Shown piece after piece: positions 42,883 to 51,983 of a stretch of DNA of 64,000 nt. The DNA is from Petrimonas sp. (GTDB lineage Bacteria > Bacteroidota > Bacteroidia > Bacteroidales > Dysgonomonadaceae): positions 1 to 64,000 of the forward strand of contig DUNG01000008.1 in assembly GCA_012839475.1 (NCBI GenBank). The letters run 5' to 3'. Both the position numbers and the translations under genes were made by a program. The number at the start of each line of letters is the position of its first letter. Position 1 is the stretch's first letter. Under the pieces are notes generated by a model. The model saw only the letters and a program-made list of their open reading frames with translations. It ran no database searches and was not told where the DNA came from.

Positions 42883-43083
42883 ATGAAATATTCTGAAATT
42901 CAGAAAAAAATAGATGTAATAGTTGAAACTAGTGAAGGTAAACGCTTTGAAGCAGTGATAGATCCGGATAAGGACTACGGTTTGACTTTCGGTTTATTCA
43001 GTGAAGGTAGTTCTGTCAGCCTTGTCCGTTGCGATGTTTCAGTATCGTTCGTATTCCTCTTTCGTGATAATCTCCCCTCCTAA
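42883..43083 (+). CDS. Chimeric 66-aa ORF, probably a truncated gene
   Basis: The first 43 residues look like real protein (MKYSEIQKKIDVIVETSEG, then FEAVIDPDKDYGLTFGLF), with promoter and ribosome site. The last 22 residues are the antisense of the duplicated gene-end segment at 43017-43071. The duplication therefore seems to have replaced the original 3' part. Original function unknown. Confidence 0.45.
   Translation: MKYSEIQKKIDVIVETSEGKRFEAVIDPDKDYGLTFGLFSEGSSVSLVRCDVSVSFVFLFRDNLPS
43017..43071. repeat. Duplicated gene-end segment, copy 2
   Basis: Second copy of the 55-nt segment at 42203-42257; here it also supplies the 3' end of the rightward chimeric ORF. Confidence 0.65.
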
Positions 43084-43257
43084 ATACGCTTGTGTTGCTA
43101 TATCGGTCGTACATTCTGCTTTATACGGTTTTTCACCCCTGAATTTTATCTCACAGTAATTTCCTTTACCCATTCCCGTGAACTTGAAAACGGCTTCCTC
43201 GTAATCATCATAAATATACAAAACACCGTTCTTGACTAAAATATCATCTTGTTTCAT
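43039..43257 (-). CDS. Small 72-aa protein, paralogue of the 76-aa protein
   Basis: This is a soluble, acidic protein (MKQDDILVKNGVLYIYDDYEE) with the same C-terminal motif as its paralogue at 42225-42455. Its last 45 bp overlap the end of the chimeric ORF on the other strand. Function unknown. Confidence 0.6.
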   Translation of the reverse strand: MKQDDILVKNGVLYIYDDYEEAVFKFTGMGKGNYCEIKFRGEKPYKAECTTDIATQAYLGGEIITKEEYERY

Positions 43258-43324
43258 CTATTTTGTCTTTATGTCCGTGCAATTTTACTATATTTACACG
43301 TACAACAATTGAATTGTTACAAAT

Positions 43325-43582
43325 ATGGATGCCAAACTAACATTAAAGCTTAATGCGAACGTAATTGAACGTGCTAAAAAATATGCCTCCAAAAGGAAGG
43401 TGAGTTTATCTAAAGTCGTTGAAAATCAGCTTGATTTAATAACACGAGATGAACCGTCCGCGGATATAAAAATCTCTCCTTTCGTCAGTAGCATCGCTGA
43501 TGGTAAAGCCCTAAATGATACCCGCGATTGGAAAGAGTTGCGCTCTGACTATATCGATTATTTGGACGAAAAACATCATTAA
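43325..43582 (+). CDS. DUF6364-like ribbon-helix-helix antitoxin
   Basis: This 85-aa protein has an N-terminal ribbon-helix-helix-like part (LTLKLNANVIERAKKYASKRKVSLSKVVE) and a C-terminal toxin-binding tail. In intact modules it neutralises a PIN-domain ribonuclease encoded a few bases downstream. Here the partner is broken, so the antitoxin is an orphan. Confidence 0.8.
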   Translation: MDAKLTLKLNANVIERAKKYASKRKVSLSKVVENQLDLITRDEPSADIKISPFVSSIADGKALNDTRDWKELRSDYIDYLDEKHH

Positions 43583-43585
43583 GCT

Positions 43586-43699
43586 ATGCAAAAAGTGTTT
43601 TTAGACACCAATTTTTTGCTCGATTTTCCCACTCATTGCGATATTATTATTTCTCGCATTACACGGCAACCTTTTACTAAATGTTTAACCTATGTTTAA
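43586..43699 (+). pseudogene. Truncated PIN-domain toxin
   Basis: The ATG 4 nt after the antitoxin stop opens MQKVFLDTNFLLDF, the start of a PIN ribonuclease with its first catalytic Asp, but the frame ends after 37 codons, against about 135 in intact toxins. The later acidic residues are missing, so it must be inactive. Confidence 0.75.
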
Positions 43700-43706
43700 T
43701 CCAAAC

Positions 43707-43738
43707 AAAAAAGCACCTACCGAAACCTCGATAAGTGC
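43707..43738 (-). terminator. Terminator of tRNA-Val
   Basis: On the minus strand GCACTTATCG (43738-43729) pairs with CGGTAGGTGC (43722-43713) using two wobbles, then six U follow. It lies 15 nt past the tRNA 3' end. Confidence 0.75.
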
Positions 43739-43752
43739 CTGATTTTCAACCG

Positions 43753-43827
43753 TGGGCGTTGACGGATTTGAACCGCCGACCCCCTGCTTGTAAGGCAGGT
43801 GCTCTGAACCAGCTGAGCTAAACGCCC
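43753..43827 (-). tRNA. tRNA-Val (anticodon TAC)
   Basis: The minus strand folds into a 75-nt cloverleaf: acceptor GGGCGTT/AACGCCC with discriminator A, D-arm with AGCTGG loop, anticodon stem CCTGC/GCAGG with loop CTTACAA, and T-arm GGCGG-TTCAAAT-CCGTC. CCA is not encoded. It separates the accessory island from the core genes. Confidence 0.97.
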
Positions 43828-43906
43828 GGGAAATTTGGGATGCCATTTCGGTTGGATGCCTTGCTTTGAGAACACTTTCCCTGGGATGCCTCCCAAAATT
43901 GCGGTG

Positions 43907-43937
43907 CAAAGATAACCTCTTTTTGATTCACTCCAAA
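43907..43937 (-). promoter_or_regulatory. Promoter of tRNA-Val
   Basis: On the minus strand TTTG (43937-43934), a 19-nt spacer and TATCTTTG (43914-43907) form a textbook Bacteroidota promoter. The gap 43828-44166 also carries the purB promoter and nothing else clear. Confidence 0.85.
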
Positions 43938-43987
43938 ATTTTCGGCAAATATTTTACTATAAATTTTCAAGACTCTTTTATTATCGC

Positions 43988-43995
43988 TATTTTTG
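43988..43995 (+). promoter_or_regulatory. -7 element (TAttTTTG) of purB
   Basis: TATTTTTG lies 171 nt before the purB start, leaving a leader of about 160 nt with no obvious riboswitch fold. Confidence 0.5.
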
Positions 43996-44166
43996 TAGCT
44001 TGAAAAAAGTGCCACCCGCGGGAGGACTTGCTTCGCTTAACATGAAATCGATTGAGACAACGAGAAAAATCGAGTAACCGGACACGGATATAATCATCGA
44101 GAGATGCTATCGGTTGGGTAGTTACGGCAAAAGATTGAATAAGCGGGTGGAGATACAAGAACAATC

Positions 44167-45510
44167 ATGATGTTGAATCAACTGACAGCCATTTCGCCCG
44201 TTGATGGGCGGTATAGGGACAAAACGGTCGATTTACACCCTTACTTTTCTGAATGCGCGCTCATCAAGTACCGGGTTCAGGTAGAGGTGGAGTATTTTAT
44301 CGCCCTCCGGGAGGCGGGAATACCATCGTTGAGCGGGATGAAAGAGGAGGTGTACGGACGGCTTAGGAACTTGTACCTCGATTTTAACATGACTGACGCG
44401 GAGCGGATCAAGGAGATCGAACGGGTTACGAACCACGACGTGAAGGCGGTAGAGTATTTCCTCAAAGAGAGGTTCGATGAGCTTGGTCTGGAACCGTACA
44501 AGGAGTTCATCCACTTTGGGCTCACCTCGCAAGATATCAACAATACGGCCATGCCGATGATGTGGAGGGATGCGCTGGAGCAGTGTTATATCCCGGCGAT
44601 AGAGGAGGTGCTGAAAAAACTGAATAAGCTGGCCGACGAGTGGGAGACGGTTCCTATGTTGGCGCGTACACACGGACAACCGGCATCGCCCACACGCCTC
44701 GGGAAAGAGGTGAAGGTGTTCGCCTATCGGCTGGAAAACCAGCTGGAGGTGCTGAAACATATCCCGGCGAAAGGGAAGTTCGGCGGGGCTACCGGTAACT
44801 TTAACGCCCATAACGTGGCTTACCCGAATATCGACTGGCAAGCGTTTGGGAACCGGTTCCTGAAAGAGAAGCTGAACCTGCAAAGGGAGCAGTACACGAC
44901 GCAGATTTCAAACTACGACGCGCTTGCGGCTTCATTCGACGCGATGAAACGTCTGCACACGATACTGATTGACCTTACCCGCGACATGTGGCAATATATA
45001 TCGATGGACTACTTTAAGCAGAAGATTAAAGAGGGTGAGGTGGGCTCATCGGCCATGCCGCACAAGGTAAACCCGATCGACTTTGAAAACGCGGAGGGGA
45101 ACCTGGGAATCGCTAACGCGCTGCTGGAGCACCTTGCTTCCAAGCTGCCCATCTCGCGCCTGCAGCGTGACCTAACCGACTCCACGGTGACCCGCAACAT
45201 AGGGATGCCCATGGCGCACGGGCTTATCGCGATAAAAAGTACAACAAAAGGGCTCGATAAATTGTTAATAAACCGAGAGGCTATCAACAAGGATTTGGAG
45301 AACAACTGGGCGGTTGTGGCCGAGGGAATACAGACCATTTTACGCCGCGAGGGCTACCCTGAGCCTTACGAGGCACTGAAAGCGTTAACGCGTACAAATG
45401 AACGGATCACGAAAGAAAGCATCGGGCAGTTTATAGATACACTGGAGGTAAACGAACAGGTAAAAGAGGAATTGAAAAGAATCACACCCCACAATTACAT
45501 GGGAATATAG
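44167..45510 (+). CDS. purB: Adenylosuccinate lyase
   Basis: This 447-aa enzyme cleaves SAICAR and adenylosuccinate, releasing fumarate, in purine synthesis. Family features are LTAISPVDGRYRDK at the N-terminus, MLARTHGQPASPT and the signature GSSAMPHKVNPIDFENAEG with the catalytic Ser loop. Full length; two adjacent ATG codons make the start uncertain by one residue. Confidence 0.96.
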   Translation: MMLNQLTAISPVDGRYRDKTVDLHPYFSECALIKYRVQVEVEYFIALREAGIPSLSGMKEEVYGRLRNLYLDFNMTDAERIKEIERVTNHDVKAVEYFLKERFDELGLEPYKEFIHFGLTSQDINNTAMPMMWRDALEQCYIPAIEEVLKKLNKLADEWETVPMLARTHGQPASPTRLGKEVKVFAYRLENQLEVLKHIPAKGKFGGATGNFNAHNVAYPNIDWQAFGNRFLKEKLNLQREQYTTQISNYDALAASFDAMKRLHTILIDLTRDMWQYISMDYFKQKIKEGEVGSSAMPHKVNPIDFENAEGNLGIANALLEHLASKLPISRLQRDLTDSTVTRNIGMPMAHGLIAIKSTTKGLDKLLINREAINKDLENNWAVVAEGIQTILRREGYPEPYEALKALTRTNERITKESIGQFIDTLEVNEQVKEELKRITPHNYMGI

Positions 45511-45586
45511 ACTAATTGTAAATCAAAACTTTAGTGATGATAAAAAACCGTGAGGTTTTAAGTGTAAATAAAAAGTTAATAGAACA

Positions 45587-47008
45587 ATGACAACAAACAA
45601 CGACGAGTCGCGTCCCAAAAGAAGTTATAACGACGCGAACAATGAGAGACACACTTCTTCGAACAAGAACTATGACAATGGTCGAAGAATACAACAGGAA
45701 GGTTATCAACCTGAAAGGCCTTATCGCCAGAATAATCCCAACCAAAGGAATCAGCAGGAGAGGGGATATTATGGCAATCAAGAAAGGAGAAACTATAACG
45801 AAAACGAGCGGGTTTCTTTTGGTAACCAAGACCGGGGACGTTATGGTAACCAGGAGAGAAGGAGCTACGGCAACCAAGAGCGGGGACGCTATAGTAACCA
45901 GCAAGACCGGGGAGGATATGGCGGAAGCGAAAGAGACGCTTATGGCAACCAGGAAAGAAGGCCGTACGGTAATCAACAGAGAGGAGCTTACGGTAACCAA
46001 CAGAGAGGAACGTATGGTGCTCCCAATAGGGGTTCTTATAACGATAGGGGTGACTACGGGAATCGAGAAGCAGGCGCTTACGAGGGTGGGGTCCCTACGA
46101 GGAAACGTCGCCCAAGAGTGGGAGAGCGTACCCAATCAGGCCAAAGGAGCCAGGGTGGAGGGTATAACCGAAACTGGGGAAATCAACCTCAGTACCCTGG
46201 TAACAGGCCGCAACAGGGAGACCCCAGGAAAAAGGTGAAGAAGAGAAAACCGTTCAAGCAGATCAAGTACAAGGAGAATGCTGATCCCAACGCACCCATC
46301 AGACTGAATAAGTACCTGGCCAACGCGGGCATCTGCTCTCGCCGGGAGGCTGATGAGTTTATCCAGGCTGGCGTGGTGAAAGTGAACGGGGAGGTTATTA
46401 GCGAACTGGGTACTAAGATAACCAGGGCCGACGAGGTGCTGTTCAATAACCAGCCGGTTCAACTGGAGAGCAAGGTGTACGTCCTGCTGAATAAGCCGAA
46501 AGGATTCGTGACGACCACCGATGACCCGGAAAATCGCAAGACGGTGATGGAACTGGTGAAAAGCGCGGCCACGGAGCGGATTTACCCGGTTGGGAGACTT
46601 GATAGGGCTACGACCGGGGTGTTGTTGCTCACCAACGATGGCGACCTGGCATCGAAGTTAACGCATCCCAAGTACGAGAAAAGAAAAATCTACCAGGTGT
46701 GGCTCGATAAGCCGGTGACGATGGAGCATATGCAGATGATCGCAGATGGTATCGAACTGGAAGATGGGGAGATCCACGCGGATGCAATCAGCTACGTTAC
46801 GGAGGAGGACCTTACGCAGGTGGGTATCGAGCTTCATTCTGGAAAAAATCGCATCGTGCGGCGCATCTTCGAGAAGCTGGGGTACAGGGTGCTGAAACTG
46901 GACCGGGTCTACTTCGCGGGTCTGACCAAGAAAAAGCTGTCACGCGGCAAGTGGCGCTACCTCACTGAACAAGAGGTGAACATGCTTAGAATGGGGGCTT
47001 TCGACTAA
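45587..47008 (+). CDS. rluB: Pseudouridine synthase (RluB-like) with disordered N-terminus
   Basis: The C-terminal half (about 235-473) is a 23S rRNA pseudouridine synthase: an S4 RNA-binding domain (IRLNKYLANAGICSRREADEF), then the catalytic motif GRLDRATTGVLLLTNDG with the nucleophilic Asp. The first 225 residues are a low-complexity tail rich in Tyr, Gly, Asn, Gln and Arg with many YGNQ/RGxY units, likely disordered and RNA-binding. Such tails are usual for Bacteroidota members. A frame on the opposite strand here is only a shadow of this tail. Confidence 0.9.
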   Translation: MTTNNDESRPKRSYNDANNERHTSSNKNYDNGRRIQQEGYQPERPYRQNNPNQRNQQERGYYGNQERRNYNENERVSFGNQDRGRYGNQERRSYGNQERGRYSNQQDRGGYGGSERDAYGNQERRPYGNQQRGAYGNQQRGTYGAPNRGSYNDRGDYGNREAGAYEGGVPTRKRRPRVGERTQSGQRSQGGGYNRNWGNQPQYPGNRPQQGDPRKKVKKRKPFKQIKYKENADPNAPIRLNKYLANAGICSRREADEFIQAGVVKVNGEVISELGTKITRADEVLFNNQPVQLESKVYVLLNKPKGFVTTTDDPENRKTVMELVKSAATERIYPVGRLDRATTGVLLLTNDGDLASKLTHPKYEKRKIYQVWLDKPVTMEHMQMIADGIELEDGEIHADAISYVTEEDLTQVGIELHSGKNRIVRRIFEKLGYRVLKLDRVYFAGLTKKKLSRGKWRYLTEQEVNMLRMGAFD

Positions 47009-47153
47009 CAGTCGGCAATGGCGCTCAACGAGAGAGAAACAATCAACAGGGGAACGGTTGGTTCATATTATTGGGTAATACCGTTCTCCTGAAACAGAAA
47101 TATTATAAACAAATGGTATAGCAAACTTCCGTAAGAGGTTGTGCCATAGTATT

Positions 47154-48551
47154 ATGAAACAGATTAAAAGAACGAAAATAGTAGAGGCTTTACAGCTGAA
47201 GAACTTTGGTGAAGAGGTGAACGTGAAGGGGTGGGTACGCACCCGCAGGGGCAACAAGAACGTGGGATTCGTGGCGCTAAACGATGGTTCCACGATTCAT
47301 AACATGCAGGTCGTCATCGATGTAGCTAGGTTTGGTGAAGAGTTCCTTAAACCTATCACGACTGGCGCGTGCATCAACGTGAACGGGAAGCTGGTGGAAT
47401 CGATGGGTAAAGGACAGTCAGTAGAGATACAGGCCACCGAGATAGAGATCTACGGGGAGGCCGATCCAACTACCTACCCGTTGCAGAAGAAGGGACACTC
47501 GCTGGAGTTCTTGCGCGAGATCGCACACCTGCGACCCCGGACCAACACGTTCGGTGCTGTCTTCAGGATCAGGCACCATATGTCGTACGCGATCCACAAG
47601 TACTTTAACGACAGGGGCTTCTTCTACTTTCACACCCCCATCATCACGGCATCGGATGCCGAAGGGGCCGGCTCGATGTTCGAGGTGACCACGCTCGACG
47701 TGAACAACCCTCCCAGGGATGAGAGCGGGAAGGTCGACTTCAAGGAGGATTTCTTTGGACGACAAACCAACCTGACCGTTTCGGGCCAACTGGAAGGGGA
47801 GATGGGGGCCATGGCGCTGGGAGCCATATATACCTTTGGACCTACCTTCAGGGCGGAGAACTCGAATACGCCGCGCCACCTGGCGGAGTTCTGGATGATT
47901 GAGCCTGAGGTGGCATTCAACGACAATAACGACAACATGGACCTGGCGGAGGACTTCCTGAAGTACCTGATTGGCTACGCGTTGGAGCACTGTAAAGATG
48001 ATATCGAGTTCCTGGCAAAGATGTACGATAAAGAGCTGGTAGAGCGGCTGCATTTCGTGCTTGATAACGACTTCGTACGGCTGAGCTATACCGAAGGGGT
48101 GAAAATCTTGGAGGAGTCGGGACAGAAGTTCGAGTTTCCCGTCTTCTGGGGAGCCGACCTGCAGTCGGAACATGAGCGGTACCTGGTGGAGAAACACTTC
48201 AAGCGCCCGGTGATATTGAGCGATTACCCCAAAGAGATCAAGTCGTTTTACATGAAACAGAACGACGACGGGAAAACGGTGCGTGCGATGGACGTGCTTT
48301 TCCCAAAGATCGGGGAGATCATCGGGGGCTCAGAACGAGAGACCGATTACGATAAGCTGATGAACTGGGTAAATAAGATCGGTATGGACACCAAACCCAT
48401 CTGGTGGTATATCGAGTCCCGCAAGTTCGGTACCGCACCGCACTCGGGTTTTGGACTGGGCTTCGAACGGCTGATGCTCTTTATCACCGGCATGGCCAAC
48501 ATACGGGATGTGATTCCGTTCCCGCGCACACCCGGTAACGCGGAATTTTAA
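47154..48551 (+). CDS. asnS: Asparaginyl-tRNA synthetase
   Basis: This 465-aa class II synthetase charges tRNA-Asn. The ATG at 47154 is preferred to an upstream TTG. An OB-fold anticodon-binding domain (1-110, [10 protein letters not shown]) precedes the catalytic core with motif 2 [16 protein letters not shown] and motif 3 GFGLGFERL. Complete. Confidence 0.96.
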   Translation: MKQIKRTKIVEALQLKNFGEEVNVKGWVRTRRGNKNVGFVALNDGSTIHNMQVVIDVARFGEEFLKPITTGACINVNGKLVESMGKGQSVEIQATEIEIYGEADPTTYPLQKKGHSLEFLREIAHLRPRTNTFGAVFRIRHHMSYAIHKYFNDRGFFYFHTPIITASDAEGAGSMFEVTTLDVNNPPRDESGKVDFKEDFFGRQTNLTVSGQLEGEMGAMALGAIYTFGPTFRAENSNTPRHLAEFWMIEPEVAFNDNNDNMDLAEDFLKYLIGYALEHCKDDIEFLAKMYDKELVERLHFVLDNDFVRLSYTEGVKILEESGQKFEFPVFWGADLQSEHERYLVEKHFKRPVILSDYPKEIKSFYMKQNDDGKTVRAMDVLFPKIGEIIGGSERETDYDKLMNWVNKIGMDTKPIWWYIESRKFGTAPHSGFGLGFERLMLFITGMANIRDVIPFPRTPGNAEF

Positions 48552-48646
48552 ATGGGAGCCCGCCCACAACTGGTAACTGGGTTTTTGTAGTAAAACCCGT
48601 GTGCCCGGCAATAGGGTAATTTAAACGAGAAGAGGAGTTACATGAG

Positions 48647-50434
48647 ATGAAGAATATACGTAATTTTTGCATTATAGCACATATCGACCATGGCAAGAGC
48701 ACGTTGGCGGATCGCCTGTTGGAGTTCACAGAAACCGTCGAGGGGGATGACTTGCAGTCGCAGCTACTCGACAGCATGGATCTGGAACGAGAACGGGGTA
48801 TCACCATCAAGAGCCATGCCGTGCAGATGGAGTATGAGCTAAATGGCGAAACATACACGCTTAACCTGATCGATACACCGGGACACGTGGACTTCTCGTA
48901 CGAGGTATCCCGCTCCATCGCGGCGTGCGAAGGTGCACTGCTGGTGGTCGATGCGGCACAAGGGATTCAGGCCCAGACCATCTCTAACCTCTACATGGCT
49001 ATCGAGAACGACCTGGAGATCATCCCGGTGCTAAACAAAGTGGACCTGGAAAGTGCCATGCCGGAGGAGGTGGAGGACCAGATCATCGAGTTGCTGGGCG
49101 TTGAAAGGGCGGAGATTATCCGTGCCAGCGGCAAGACCGGCTTCGGAATAGAGGATATCCTGCAGGCGATCATCGAGCGGGTACCCGCCCCGAAAGGCGA
49201 CCCTGACGCACCGTTGCAAGCACTGATATTCGACTCGGTATTTAACTCGTTCCGGGGGATTATCGCGTACTTCAAGATCGAGAACGGCTCCATCCGGAAG
49301 GGCGACCTGGTGAAGTTCATCAACACGGGTAAAGAGTATAACGCCGACGAGGTGGGCATACTTAGGCTCGATATGGTGCCGAGAGAGGAGGTCACCTGCG
49401 GCGACGTGGGCTATATCATCTCCGGCATCAAGACGTCGAAAGAGGTGAAGGTGGGCGATACCATCACCCACGTGAAACGCCCTGCCAAAGAGGCTATCGC
49501 GGGCTTCGAGGAGGTGAAGCCGATGGTTTTCGCTGGGGTATACCCGATCGAGAGCGAGGATTTTGAGAACCTGCGGGCATCGCTGGAGAAACTACAGCTG
49601 AACGATGCCTCCCTCACCTTCCAGCCGGAGTCGTCGATCGCGCTCGGCTTTGGGTTCAGGTGCGGCTTCCTGGGGCTGCTCCATATGGAGATCGTGCAGG
49701 AGCGACTGGAGAGGGAGTTCAATATGGACGTGATTACCACGGTACCCAACGTGTCGTACCACGTGTTCGATAAGAAAGGAAATATGAAGGTGGTGGACAA
49801 CCCGGGAGGACTGCCCGACATCACGCTGATCGAACGCATCGAGGAGCCGTTTATCCGGGCCTCGATCATTACCCGTACTACCTATATTGGCCCTATCATG
49901 ACGCTCTGCCTGGGGAAGAGGGGAGAGTTGATTCGACAGGATTATATCTCGGGCGACCGGATAGAAATCACCTTCGATATGCCGCTTGGGGAGATCGTAA
50001 TCGACTTTTACGACAAGCTAAAGAGCGTATCGAGGGGTTACGCCTCGTTTGATTACCATATGCATGACTACCGACCCTCCAGGCTGGTGAAGCTGGATAT
50101 CTTGCTGAACGGTGAACCGGTAGACGCGCTCTCCACGCTGACGCATGCCGACAACGCGCAGAGCTTCGGACGACGCATGTGCGAGAAGCTGAAAGAGTTG
50201 ATTCCCCGGCAGCAGTTCGATATCGCTATCCAGGCGGCCATCGGGGCCAAAATCATCGCCAGGGAGACGGTGAAAGCGCTTCGCAAGGACGTGACGGCCA
50301 AGTGTTACGGGGGAGATATTTCGCGGAAACGCAAGCTGCTGGAGAAGCAGAAAGAGGGCAAGAAGCGGATGAAACAGGTGGGCAACGTGGAGGTGCCGCA
50401 AAAGGCGTTCCTCGCGGTGCTAAAGCTGGATTAA
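48647..50434 (+). CDS. lepA: Elongation factor 4 (LepA)
   Basis: This 595-aa translational GTPase acts on stalled or misplaced ribosomes. The G1 motif [22 protein letters not shown], the EF-G-like domains and the LepA-specific C-terminal domain ([11 protein letters not shown] onward) are all present. Complete. Confidence 0.97.
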   Translation: MKNIRNFCIIAHIDHGKSTLADRLLEFTETVEGDDLQSQLLDSMDLERERGITIKSHAVQMEYELNGETYTLNLIDTPGHVDFSYEVSRSIAACEGALLVVDAAQGIQAQTISNLYMAIENDLEIIPVLNKVDLESAMPEEVEDQIIELLGVERAEIIRASGKTGFGIEDILQAIIERVPAPKGDPDAPLQALIFDSVFNSFRGIIAYFKIENGSIRKGDLVKFINTGKEYNADEVGILRLDMVPREEVTCGDVGYIISGIKTSKEVKVGDTITHVKRPAKEAIAGFEEVKPMVFAGVYPIESEDFENLRASLEKLQLNDASLTFQPESSIALGFGFRCGFLGLLHMEIVQERLEREFNMDVITTVPNVSYHVFDKKGNMKVVDNPGGLPDITLIERIEEPFIRASIITRTTYIGPIMTLCLGKRGELIRQDYISGDRIEITFDMPLGEIVIDFYDKLKSVSRGYASFDYHMHDYRPSRLVKLDILLNGEPVDALSTLTHADNAQSFGRRMCEKLKELIPRQQFDIAIQAAIGAKIIARETVKALRKDVTAKCYGGDISRKRKLLEKQKEGKKRMKQVGNVEVPQKAFLAVLKLD

Positions 50435-50557
50435 CCGGGTATCCCTGAATGTATATCAACGTAAGCGATCACACCGGCCGTAACCAGTATGATTGAAAAC
50501 GGTCTGTCAGGAACAGAAAACACTGTAAATAATACAATTAACTCAAAGAAACTAGCT

Positions 50558-50935
50558 ATGAAATCGAAAATTCTTCTTATCGCGCTGTTCCTCCTCGGGG
50601 GGGTAACGTTGGTCAACGCACAGTACGTGGACCAAAAGAAAATCGGCGAGCTGGATACCGATTACATACGTGTATGGTCTGATTCGGGACCCCTGCTCAG
50701 CTCCAAGATCACGGTGAGGGTGGACTATGGCCAGGGTGGTCGTATATCCCAGATATCGGACGACCGCCGTCGCCCCATATCCTTCGATGGGATGATCGCC
50801 GTGCTTAACCTGTTGAGCAAGGAGGGGTTCGAGCTAATCGAGGTAGTTCGGGATTCGAAGGATGAGACCGAGATTTTCTACTTGAAACGAAAGCCTGGAT
50901 TTATCCCTCCAAAGGAATCCACCGAAGGGAACTAA
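50558..50935 (+). CDS. Small secreted protein, unknown function
   Basis: This 125-aa protein reads from the ATG at 50558, which gives a clean signal peptide (1-21, ending NAQ); the frame opens 23 codons earlier without one. The mature part is a small alpha/beta domain (VDYGQGGR, FDGMIAVLNLLSKEGFELIEVV, IFYLKRK), common in Bacteroidales hypothetical periplasmic proteins. Function unknown. Confidence 0.75.
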   Translation: MKSKILLIALFLLGGVTLVNAQYVDQKKIGELDTDYIRVWSDSGPLLSSKITVRVDYGQGGRISQISDDRRRPISFDGMIAVLNLLSKEGFELIEVVRDSKDETEIFYLKRKPGFIPPKESTEGN

Positions 50936-51009
50936 CAAATTAACCTTTATAGTTTCCTAACGTGATATTTGTTGTCTTCTAAGGGAACCAGTGAAGGGAA
51001 CTAACCGAA

Positions 51010-51828
51010 TCATTTCCGGCTCTCCAGGTATCGGATCAGTACTTCACTTTTCTCTTTCTCCAGCTTGAGCTGCTCGATGTTGAGCAGAAGGGTAGAGAGC
51101 TCGTATGACTCACTGATGCCCCGCTTCGCACCGCGGGTCAAGGTGGTTGTTACCGTCCGGTTACCTATGAAATGCACGGTGAGCGGTTGGTCCTGCATGG
51201 TATGAATAAACTGGGCCAACCCCTTCGCATCGTCACCAATGTAGCGCACGATCTCGTAGGAACGGACGGACGTGTTAAAACGGTAGTTCATCCCATCGGC
51301 GGTAACCGCATTGGTCTCCGCGAAGGTGTCATCTTGAGCGGTCACCTTCACCCGGTTATGCTTCACGTTTGAAACACCCAGGATACTTTCGATAAAGAGG
51401 GCCCCTTTTTCACGAACACCGGCACGCAAACCATTCCTGTCCAGGGAAGCGCTGTGCGGGTACGCCTTTGAGTAATATTCGCCAAACTCTTGGTAGCGGT
51501 CGTCCCGAATGTAATCGAACTTCGTGAGCATCGCTTTGAGTTCGTCATACTGCACACGCAGCATGGAGTCACAAAAGACGATGTTCCGACGGTTTTCGGC
51601 CAAGCGTACCTCTTGCATCAAGGAGAAACCGGCGTTGATTTCATCAAAAGCTTTAGGAAAAACCAGTTTTATACTGTCAATCTTTAATTTAGCCAAAGCG
51701 TAGTTGCTTTCCTCGTAAGCAATTCTCGCTTCCGAAAGGTACTCCTTCGCCCCGCGGTTTTTTCCCGAACAGGAGAAAAACAGAAGGGCAATAATGAACA
51801 GAATCGCGGTTTGAACAGAAAAACGCAT
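51010..51828 (-). CDS. Lipoprotein with helical N-terminal part
   Basis: This 272-aa lipoprotein (lipobox LLFFSC, Cys20) has a TPR-like start (SEARIAYEESNYALAKLKIDSI) and a C-terminal beta part ending in a coiled coil. It is divergent from cca, with a 155-bp gap. The family is not recognised; a periplasmic scaffold is possible. Confidence 0.72.
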   Translation of the reverse strand: MRFSVQTAILFIIALLFFSCSGKNRGAKEYLSEARIAYEESNYALAKLKIDSIKLVFPKAFDEINAGFSLMQEVRLAENRRNIVFCDSMLRVQYDELKAMLTKFDYIRDDRYQEFGEYYSKAYPHSASLDRNGLRAGVREKGALFIESILGVSNVKHNRVKVTAQDDTFAETNAVTADGMNYRFNTSVRSYEIVRYIGDDAKGLAQFIHTMQDQPLTVHFIGNRTVTTTLTRGAKRGISESYELSTLLLNIEQLKLEKEKSEVLIRYLESRK

Positions 51829-51915
51829 GTCAGAAATAGCCTATTTAAAAACCATACTTCTTTACAAATTTACAAATATATTCATCATAAAATCGCTTTT
51901 GAGGTACAATTATTG

Positions 51916-51923
51916 TAATTTTG
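51916..51923 (+). promoter_or_regulatory. -7 element (TAatTTTG) of cca
   Basis: TAATTTTG lies 60 nt before the cca start in the divergent gap. Confidence 0.45.
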
Positions 51924-51983
51924 CAATTAGTAACAGATAAAATGCGTTTTCTAGGAGGAGTTTAGCAAAGTACGTGTAAAAGA

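Noticed and set aside
43685-44164. Leftward ORFs across tRNA-Val and the purB leader
   Set aside because: They run through the tRNA and two promoters and have no protein-like composition.
45512-46135. Leftward 207-aa Ile/Val/Ser-rich ORF
   Set aside because: It is the antisense shadow of the YGNQ-rich tail of the RluB-like protein, with no promoter or ribosome site.
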